A DNA stretch of 64,000 nt from Deltaproteobacteria bacterium (GTDB taxonomy: Bacteria > Myxococcota_A > UBA9160 > SZUA-336): the NCBI GenBank assembly GCA_029261895.1, contig JAJDAK010000031.1:25549-89548 (forward strand), written 5' to 3'. Shown here in pieces: positions 58,068 to 64,000 of the stretch (position 1 is the first letter of the stretch; each line of letters begins with the position of its first letter). The notes below the pieces were generated by a model that saw only the letters and a program-made list of their open reading frames with translations, was not told the origin of the DNA and searched no databases. The position numbers and the translations under genes are program-made.

Positions 58068-59315
58068 TCAAAACAAGTTCAGAGACCATCGATGCGTCAT
58101 ACTAGACTCGCATTGAATAGAAAAAATAAAAACTGTGCCTCTATCTGTACTTTGAACGTCGATCCAACCGCCATGCATGCGCGCAACTTCTCGCGCAGTT
58201 GCCATTCCAAGTCCTATTCCTTGATCTTTGGATGTAACAAATGGCGTAAATAGGTCCTCCTGGATATCCTGCTGGATTCCACCGCTCTTATCCTCGATTG
58301 CTATGTGCACGAAAATGGAATCCGTCGTCACAGATATCCGAGCCCAAGGTGCCTCCGGTCGCGCCTCAATCGCGTTTTCAATGAGATTGACCAACGCCCA
58401 TCGGATCGAGAGTTCGTCACCTCGAATATACGCGTCCGACGCTTGCTCTCGATCCAGCGTCGCATCCGGGTATCGTTGAAGAACGTCATGAGCAACTTTC
58501 GCGAGTACACTCTGGACGCCAAACCGGCGTGTCTGCGATACCGATTGTCCCCTGGCCAGCTTCAGAACCGACTCAATGAACTCCTGCACCAGACCCACTT
58601 GCTCTTTGATCTGACCCAGCCGGTTCTCATGCCAAACAACCGGGTTTTCCTGTTCAATAGTAGCGAGTTGATTCATCACAGAAGCGAGAGGTTTTCGAGT
58701 CGCATGGGCCATACCACGAATAATCTGACTTAACGTGACCACGTCACGTTCGGATTCAGACGACGCGGACAGACTGATGGTAGCACCACGGCTACCCATT
58801 ACGCTCCACGTCGCCATACTTGCTGGAAAAAAAAGCGTCAATGGAGCCCATATCTCGCCCACTACAAAGGCAGCCAAGCCTATAGAGAAGCATAGCGAAG
58901 ATATAGCTAGAGCAGCCAAGACCACACGCGTAAACCATAAGCGCTCGTGTCGAATACTGTCCGCACATCTCCACGCCATCGCGACGCATGAGATCGAAGT
59001 CAACACTGAAGAAACTACTAAAACTGTGCGTGTGCCATCTGGGTTCGATTCCAATGCACGAAATCCAAGAAGAGCAAATATCAATCCCAGCACATAGATC
59101 ACGACTACGATACCCGGATGAGAACCCACTATTGACACTTCCCGCGGAACGAAGAGGTTGGCATGCATCAGAGCTGAAGGCATAACCGCTACAAGCAATA
59201 CATACACCTCTTGAGACAAGGTGAATCTGGAATCCAGATTAATCAGCAGCGCGAATGTGAAAATTATTGCGAAAGCGAATAACTCATGGGTATAGCGAAT
59301 AAACTTCATGAGCAT
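58068..59315 (-). CDS. Membrane sensor histidine kinase
   Basis: 415 residues with about six N-terminal membrane helices (14-173). The phospho-acceptor is probably His204 in M-A-H-A-T-R-K-P-L, a variant of the H-E-x-x-x-P box. ATPase boxes: N-L-I-E-N-A-I-E-A (N), E-D-K-S-G-G-I (G1), L-F-T-P-F-V-T-S-K (F), G-I-G-L-G-M-A (G2). No PAS or HAMP domain is visible, so the signal is probably sensed in or at the membrane. Six bases after the RND gene. Likely partner is the divergent response regulator or the activator. Confidence 0.85.
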   Translation of the reverse strand: MLMKFIRYTHELFAFAIIFTFALLINLDSRFTLSQEVYVLLVAVMPSALMHANLFVPREVSIVGSHPGIVVVIYVLGLIFALLGFRALESNPDGTRTVLVVSSVLTSISCVAMAWRCADSIRHERLWFTRVVLAALAISSLCFSIGLAAFVVGEIWAPLTLFFPASMATWSVMGSRGATISLSASSESERDVVTLSQIIRGMAHATRKPLASVMNQLATIEQENPVVWHENRLGQIKEQVGLVQEFIESVLKLARGQSVSQTRRFGVQSVLAKVAHDVLQRYPDATLDREQASDAYIRGDELSIRWALVNLIENAIEARPEAPWARISVTTDSIFVHIAIEDKSGGIQQDIQEDLFTPFVTSKDQGIGLGMATAREVARMHGGWIDVQSTDRGTVFIFSIQCESSMTHRWSLNLF

Positions 59316-59321
59316 CCCCGA

Positions 59322-61586
59322 CTAGGCTCGCTGACCGATCCAGTGAAGGACTGCAGGCATCAAAAGAAGTTCAGAACCCGTCGCCAAGAGCACCGCAAGC
59401 CCAGACAACAACCCGAAAATGGAAAGACTCTGGAAATTCGAGAACCCAAGAACGAAAAAACCAGTGGAAAGCACAAGCCCAGAGAACATCGCCGGTTTAC
59501 CGGCGACGCTAAACGTAAACCCTATTGCGTCCGGGACGGAAGCGCCTCTCGACCTCGCGGTTTTGTAGTGAGTTATGAAATACAGAGTGTCATCTACGGA
59601 TACACCTAAAACTATGCTGGCAATCATGGATGTAGCGACGTCTAGATTGGTGTCGGTCAAACCCATAAGACCAAGAACCACAATGACCGGAAATACATTG
59701 GGAATCATGCCGACGATTCCGATACGTAACGACCGAATGAATACAACGATGACCACAAAAATCGTAATAAATGCCGTTGAAAATGTACTAATTTGGGTCT
59801 TCAGCACCAGAGATCCCATATGTGCCGCGAGGAAGACGTTTCCTGTTACTTCGACCGACCCGTGGTCGCCGACCGTTTCCCGCATCTTGCGACGAATCTC
59901 TCGTAGATCACCTTGCACCTGGTCACTTGAATTCCATGCATATGGAACCGACATACGAACAACTACATGATCAGGACTCACGATTCGGCGCATTCTTTCA
60001 CCCGCTGCCAATTCTGCAAGTAGTGTGAGTTGGGCCGCAAGCTCGCGTGTTTCCGGTACGTCCAACCCTGAATTGGTGAGCTCTCTATTCGCGATTCTCA
60101 TCACCGGCAGGATCGAAATCACTGGTAACTCTGGATCCCGCTGTTTAAGAATCGCCTCCATGCGTTGAAGTAGGTCAATCGTATCGGGTTCAAAAATAGC
60201 TCGTGGTCGATCCGCGGTATAGATCACTTCAACCGATGCCGTCGGTCGTAGTCGCTGCTCGATGAACCGCTTTGACTTGATCAAATAGTCGCCTGCACCA
60301 ATGATCTTGAGACTGTCATTCTCCGGTACAAGATTGAAAATTCCAACAGTCGACACGGCGAGCAGTAAAAGTGCGCCCCAAAGGATCGATTTCGATCTCT
60401 TCGATGTAAAAGCGCGAATTGACAGAAGCGCTGTATCGCCAACTTCGAATGCACTCGGCATTACGGCACTTGGTTGAGTCCCGATCATACAGATTGGCGC
60501 GAGAGAAAAAGTAAGTATCCAAGCAGAGACAATCCCGAATGAAGCAAACACGCCAAAATACCCAACTGCGGGAATATGACCTGTAAGGAGGGAAAGAAAA
60601 CCCAGTGAGCCGGTGATAGCGGTCATCGTTGTTGGAGGTCCGATCTCTTTTGTCACATCTACAACAGCGACACTTACAGGTCGAAACCGACTCAATTCGC
60701 GCGTTCGAACCAATAGATGCATCGAATCCGTGACCCCGATAACCAATATCAGGATCGGAAGCATCGAACTCACAGGAGTCAATGGAACGCCGAGCCATCC
60801 CATCAAGCCAAAGACCCAGATTGCCGGTATCAAAACGGTACTAAGAGCGATCAGTACTGAGCTAACGCTTACAAGCATTACAGATAGAAGAACAATCAGA
60901 AACACGACCATTACTGGTGTGAGGTACTTCAAATCTTGCCGTACATACTTGTCAGATATCGCGGCGAATGGCATATCGCCGGATACATAGAGTTGGAACC
61001 CGGATCTATCAGCGAGTTCTGTCGCTCGCTCGAGTAGCTGGAGGGCAACTCGATTTCGCTCGCCATCTCCGATTTGAGGATTGAAGTGAGAAATTACTGC
61101 AGTGGTGCGAAAGTCCCGTGAAACCAAGTTGCCGAACAACGTCGGATCGTTAGAAACGAGCAAACCAAATTGCTCGATCTCATGGCTATTCGCGTTCCGG
61201 GGAAGCGTTTTCGAAACCAGCTCGGTTCCGTCTCCTACGAGAACTCCGACCGTAGATAGGCTCTGAACTAGGTCTATCTGCTGGAACTCCGCTGAAAGAT
61301 CCGAAAGTGCCCGAATCAAACTAAGTGGGGCTTCCTCTAAAACAGATCCACAAGGGCGCGGCGCATCACAACCAATAACCATCACAGCGATGCGATCACT
61401 ACCGAATTCCTGCTGAAGCGTGTCGTAAAGCCGGCGCTCGGCGTCGCCCTTTGGCAACCCACTTTCCAGATAGCTCTGCGATTCAAGCTTGGGCAGTCCA
61501 AGAGCGGCGGCGATGGTCACCGCCACAATTAGAGTCAGCGTGGACCATCGGAAACGCAGAGCGATTCTTGCTAGACGAAATGCCAT
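59322..61586 (-). CDS. RND/MMPL-family exporter
   Basis: 754 residues. An N-terminal helix, a ~170-residue periplasmic loop, about five helices, then the same pattern again, giving ~12 helices in two halves. The second helix block has T-D-S-M-H-L-L-V-R and the twin V-D-D-T-L-Y-F-I-T-H-Y motif of sterol-sensing/MMPL-type RND proteins. Such proteins move lipids, hopanoids or drugs across the inner membrane. The LolA-like protein across the divergent promoter suggests a lipid cargo. Starts only 18 bases from the response regulator gene. Confidence 0.85.
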   Translation of the reverse strand: MAFRLARIALRFRWSTLTLIVAVTIAAALGLPKLESQSYLESGLPKGDAERRLYDTLQQEFGSDRIAVMVIGCDAPRPCGSVLEEAPLSLIRALSDLSAEFQQIDLVQSLSTVGVLVGDGTELVSKTLPRNANSHEIEQFGLLVSNDPTLFGNLVSRDFRTTAVISHFNPQIGDGERNRVALQLLERATELADRSGFQLYVSGDMPFAAISDKYVRQDLKYLTPVMVVFLIVLLSVMLVSVSSVLIALSTVLIPAIWVFGLMGWLGVPLTPVSSMLPILILVIGVTDSMHLLVRTRELSRFRPVSVAVVDVTKEIGPPTTMTAITGSLGFLSLLTGHIPAVGYFGVFASFGIVSAWILTFSLAPICMIGTQPSAVMPSAFEVGDTALLSIRAFTSKRSKSILWGALLLLAVSTVGIFNLVPENDSLKIIGAGDYLIKSKRFIEQRLRPTASVEVIYTADRPRAIFEPDTIDLLQRMEAILKQRDPELPVISILPVMRIANRELTNSGLDVPETRELAAQLTLLAELAAGERMRRIVSPDHVVVRMSVPYAWNSSDQVQGDLREIRRKMRETVGDHGSVEVTGNVFLAAHMGSLVLKTQISTFSTAFITIFVVIVVFIRSLRIGIVGMIPNVFPVIVVLGLMGLTDTNLDVATSMIASIVLGVSVDDTLYFITHYKTARSRGASVPDAIGFTFSVAGKPAMFSGLVLSTGFFVLGFSNFQSLSIFGLLSGLAVLLATGSELLLMPAVLHWIGQRA

Positions 61587-61604
61587 GATGACACAATATA
61601 CGCC

Positions 61605-62825
61605 ATGCGGAAGATTCTTATAGTTGATGATATTCCTGGCGTCCGTACCCAGATCGCCGTTGAGCTACGCACCCTTGACGTAGAGATCGAGGAAGCGGCC
61701 AACGGGGCAGAGGCGCTAGAGAAGATCCAAGCAGCGCGTATCGACCTCGTGATCAGCGATGTACAAATGCCCCGCATGAACGGAATCGAGCTATTGCGAG
61801 CGCTACGCGAACTACATATTCCGGTGATCTTGCACTCCGGATATCCAGACATCGATACCGCGGTAGAAGCAGTAAAATTGGGTGCAATCGACTTTTTTCC
61901 CGCACCGATTGATTTCGTACGACTTCGTGCACGGGTCGAACATTCCCTCACCGCTAGCACTGATATCGCCGATACGTTGCTCGGAATCAGCGAGCAATCG
62001 CAAGGGTTGAGAAACCTCATCCACGCATTCGCCGGCAGAACGGAACCCATTCTCATCACGGGAGAAACCGGCGTGGGTAAAGAAGTCGTCGCAAGGTCGA
62101 TCCACACCCAAAGCGGCGGAAGCAACAACAATTTCGTGGTTGTCCAATGCGGCACCGTGAACAATCGTTCGGTCGGTCCTGACGGTACGTGGCAGGGTCT
62201 CTGGGCGCAAGCAACAGACGGCACGCTGCTCCTTGACGAGATCAGCGATTCCTCGCATGAATTTCAAACGGAACTGTGCCGAACCATCGATACGCTACCA
62301 GAGACGGGGCCCAGAACACGATTGATCGCTACCACGCGAAAGGACATCGTCGCAGAGGTTGCGGGAGGATCTTTTCGCGACGATCTCTGGTACAGGATCT
62401 CCACGCTGCAAATCCATGTACCCCGGCTTCGGGACCGAGTGAAAGATATTAGGGGCCTCGCTGACGCCGAGCTGACTAGGCTGTCAAATGAACACGGAGG
62501 AGTACCACTTGAACTGGACGAATCAGGATATCATGCTCTCGAGCATGCAGCGTGGGACGGCAACGTGCGGGAGCTTCAGACGGTTATACGCCGAATGGTA
62601 GTTGTTGGGGGCGAACGCAGACTGTTCGATGATTACGATATAAAACAAGCCCTGCGTACAATCCGAATCGATGAGCGTCCTCGTACGTCTTACGAGCGAC
62701 GAGAAAGAGACGAACTGCGTCGAGCACTGGAGGACAATGACTGGAACGTATCTGCAACGGCGCGCACCTTGGGCAAAGAACGTGGCTGGCTACGGCGCAG
62801 AATGGAAAAGCTGGGTTTAGATTGA
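61605..62825 (+). CDS. NtrC-like response regulator lacking the GAFTGA loop
   Basis: 406 residues: receiver (1-120), AAA+ (~130-330) and a Fis-like C terminus. The receiver has Asp8, Asp9 and phospho-acceptor Asp52, but the conserved Lys before Pro is Ala100 (F-F-P-A-P). The AAA+ domain keeps Walker A (G-E-T-G-V-G-K-E) and Walker B (G-T-L-L-L-D-E-I), yet the segment between them is shortened and the sigma-54 contact loop is missing. It probably cannot open sigma-54 promoters and may regulate in another way, like HupR or TyrR-type proteins. The end overlaps the LolA-like start by one base. Confidence 0.88.
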   Translation: MRKILIVDDIPGVRTQIAVELRTLDVEIEEAANGAEALEKIQAARIDLVISDVQMPRMNGIELLRALRELHIPVILHSGYPDIDTAVEAVKLGAIDFFPAPIDFVRLRARVEHSLTASTDIADTLLGISEQSQGLRNLIHAFAGRTEPILITGETGVGKEVVARSIHTQSGGSNNNFVVVQCGTVNNRSVGPDGTWQGLWAQATDGTLLLDEISDSSHEFQTELCRTIDTLPETGPRTRLIATTRKDIVAEVAGGSFRDDLWYRISTLQIHVPRLRDRVKDIRGLADAELTRLSNEHGGVPLELDESGYHALEHAAWDGNVRELQTVIRRMVVVGGERRLFDDYDIKQALRTIRIDERPRTSYERRERDELRRALEDNDWNVSATARTLGKERGWLRRRMEKLGLD

Positions 62826-63625
62826 TGAAATGGATTTCACTTGTTGGTGCACTGGCCTTTCTCGGATCATCACCATTATCGATCGCCGAGAGCGATGACG
62901 CCCGTGCACTATTGCAGCAGTCATTCGACAATCTGTACGGAAGCGACAGCATCCAATCTATTAGTTTAACGTCTGGCTATTCAAACGGACGGGGTATGAG
63001 TTACGAACTCGAAGTGTTCAGAAAACACAGTATAGAACCCAAGCGTTCGCTAATTCGCTTTTCTGAACCAGATGATGTACGAGGTACATCGATTCTTGTG
63101 ATTGAAAATAACAATCGTAGTGACGATATATACGTCTACGTTCCAGCTCTAAGAACCACGAGAAGAATCGGGAACTTCCAGAAGGCCGATTCATTCTTTG
63201 GCACAGATATTTCTTATGAAGATCTCGAACCCAAACGGCATGAAAACTACTTAGTCAGTGCAGCGGGCGTAGATGCTGTCGGAGATGTCAAATGTAAAAA
63301 GATTGAGACGCGACCTAAACCAGGTTTCGAGTCCGCGTATGACCGGGTCGTCTCATGCATAGACCCAACACGAGCCGTCACACTTTGGACAGAGTTCTAT
63401 AAGAAGGGCCGCCTATACAAACGACTCGATGTGAGTGTCGAATCGATTAGAGCAGTTGGCACCTCGCATATACCCCATTATGCGCGCGTTCAAAGTGAAG
63501 TTCGTAATTCGCGAACAGAGGTGACGATCAACAGCTATATCCCGGAAGCAGCAATCTCAGATCGCATCTTCAGTCCGTTCGTTCTCGATCAACGGACGAT
63601 TCGGCCGCGGTCCGTCGATCGCTAA
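62825..63625 (+). CDS. LolA-like outer-membrane lipoprotein-sorting protein
   Basis: 266 residues with a signal peptide (~1-22). The beta-rich LolA-like fold has R-S-L-I-R-F-x-x-P-x-D-V-R-G-T-S-I-L, then Y-V-Y-V-P-A-L-R-T-T-R-R-I, D-S-F-F-G-T-D-I-S-Y-E-D-L, which are marks of PF17131-type proteins found beside RND exporters. It probably carries a lipid released by the exporter across the periplasm. The ATG at 62825 overlaps the TGA of the response regulator as TGATG. Confidence 0.85.
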   Translation: MKWISLVGALAFLGSSPLSIAESDDARALLQQSFDNLYGSDSIQSISLTSGYSNGRGMSYELEVFRKHSIEPKRSLIRFSEPDDVRGTSILVIENNNRSDDIYVYVPALRTTRRIGNFQKADSFFGTDISYEDLEPKRHENYLVSAAGVDAVGDVKCKKIETRPKPGFESAYDRVVSCIDPTRAVTLWTEFYKKGRLYKRLDVSVESIRAVGTSHIPHYARVQSEVRNSRTEVTINSYIPEAAISDRIFSPFVLDQRTIRPRSVDR

Positions 63626-63852
63626 TTCCGCCTTTGGCGCAGACCCACGAGCCCCATCGCCCCACCGACGAGAAGCGACCACGTGCTGGGTTCCGGAACG
63701 GCCTGCGGAAGCGGATCGAGGATCTCGAAATCATTGATGTCGGTATCGCTCAAGTCATTAATCGACACGACGAAGGGCAGTCCCGTCGTGTCCCAGATGG
63801 GTGGCGCTGCCAAGCGGGCTAGCAACTCGGGTTGTTGATATGCGAGGTCCAT
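63622..63852 (-). pseudogene. PEP-CTERM protein fragment
   Basis: 76 residues ending V-P-E-P-S-T-W-S-L-L-V-G-G-A-M-G-L-V-G-L-R-Q-R-R-N, split as the PEP motif, a membrane helix and a basic tail: a complete PEP-CTERM sorting signal. The N-terminal part has no signal peptide, which all exported substrates need, and a stop codon lies 18 bases upstream in frame. I therefore read it as the 3' remnant of a decayed gene, or a gene whose start was lost. Its last bases overlap the convergent LolA-like stop. Confidence 0.55.
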
Positions 63853-63876
63853 CAGATTGATTGTAAGCGCTCAAGT

Positions 63877-63890
63877 AAGTACGTGTTTCA
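63877..63890. promoter_or_regulatory. Possible weak KstR-like operator D
   Basis: AAGTACGTGTTTCA matches 12 of 14 bases of operator A but breaks the consensus at the first and fourth position, and the downstream CTCCC box is absent. It lies 55 bases before the partial gene at the right edge. Confidence 0.3.
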
Positions 63891-63945
63891 TGGTAGCGAT
63901 GCATCTGCGAAGTTGTTTTCTCTATGAGAGGGAGGACACGGGATC

Positions 63946-64000
63946 ATGAGCGAAGAAGTTGTATCGGATGCGTTGATCGAGTCGCATCTAACGGAGCGGC
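63946..64000 (+). CDS. Unidentified gene, 5' end only
   Basis: ATG with GGAGG ten bases upstream opens a frame that stays open for 18 codons to the window edge (M-S-E-E-V-V-S-D-A-L-I-E-S-H-L-T-E-R). Too short to assign. Placement behind a KstR-like site makes a steroid-regulon gene possible. Confidence 0.5.
   Translation, partial: MSEEVVSDALIESHLTER

Overview
The window looks like a chromosomal segment of a Gram-negative, moderately high-GC bacterium. Several traits point to a deltaproteobacterial or myxobacterial-type lineage, possibly one known mainly from metagenomes. These are a PEP-CTERM sorting signal, sigma-54 type AAA+ regulators, an RND exporter with a LolA-like partner, very large secreted Rhs and thrombospondin-3-repeat proteins, and a large load of acyl-CoA dehydrogenases, GST-like proteins and SnoaL/NTF2-like proteins. 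I cannot fix the taxonomy from sequence alone. I recognise no rRNA, tRNA, CRISPR array or insertion sequence. No gene-free stretch exceeds 300 bases. || Layout. 1-12 kb holds small metabolic and stress genes: a BASS-type transporter, a fluoride channel coupled to a secreted lipase, GST-like proteins, a DUF952-DUF427 fusion, hotdog thioesterase, rhodanese lipoprotein, SIMPL protein, glutathione peroxidase, a fumarate-reductase/KstD-type flavoprotein and Dps. 12.4-26.5 kb is one minus-strand operon: a 2682-residue secreted Rhs polymorphic toxin, its probable immunity protein, and a 1906-residue calcium-binding, modular surface protein. 26.6-40.4 kb carries a GST, DUF899, an epoxide-hydrolase-like protein, a tightly overlapping four-gene set (hydrolase, hotdog, membrane methyltransferase, DDN-type nitroreductase), an epoxide hydrolase, an AddB/AddA-like helicase-nuclease pair, a MalY/PatB-type lyase and an amidohydrolase. 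|| 40.4-56.8 kb is the centre of interest. It is a steroid side-chain catabolism regulon that closely mirrors the mycobacterial KstR regulon. The plus operon runs FadE29-like, ChsH2-like, FadE28-like, ChsH1-like, Ltp2-like, FadA5-like, Hsd4A-like SDR, thioesterase, FATP-type ligase, FkbM methyltransferase. The opposing operon runs FadE26-like, FadE27-like, FadD19-like, KstR-like TetR regulator. An FdxD-type ferredoxin diverges from FadE26, and a CYP125-like P450 is transcribed separately. Three nearly identical 14-bp sites matching the KstR consensus TNNAACNNGTTNNA lie in the three relevant promoter regions, and a weaker fourth lies at the right edge. In this scheme CYP125 plus ferredoxin oxidise the terminal carbon, the ligases make CoA thioesters, the paired dehydrogenases, SDR and thiolase shorten the chain, and FadE28/29, ChsH1/H2 and Ltp2 remove the last three carbons. 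No ring-degradation genes are visible here. || 56.8-63.6 kb holds a regulatory and export module: a sigma-54 activator with no sensor domain, a membrane histidine kinase, an RND transporter, a divergent NtrC-like regulator that lacks the GAFTGA loop, and a LolA-like periplasmic protein. The window ends with a PEP-CTERM fragment and the first codons of a plus-strand gene. A striking global trait is that all ten convergent gene junctions lie within -4 to +14 nt of each other.
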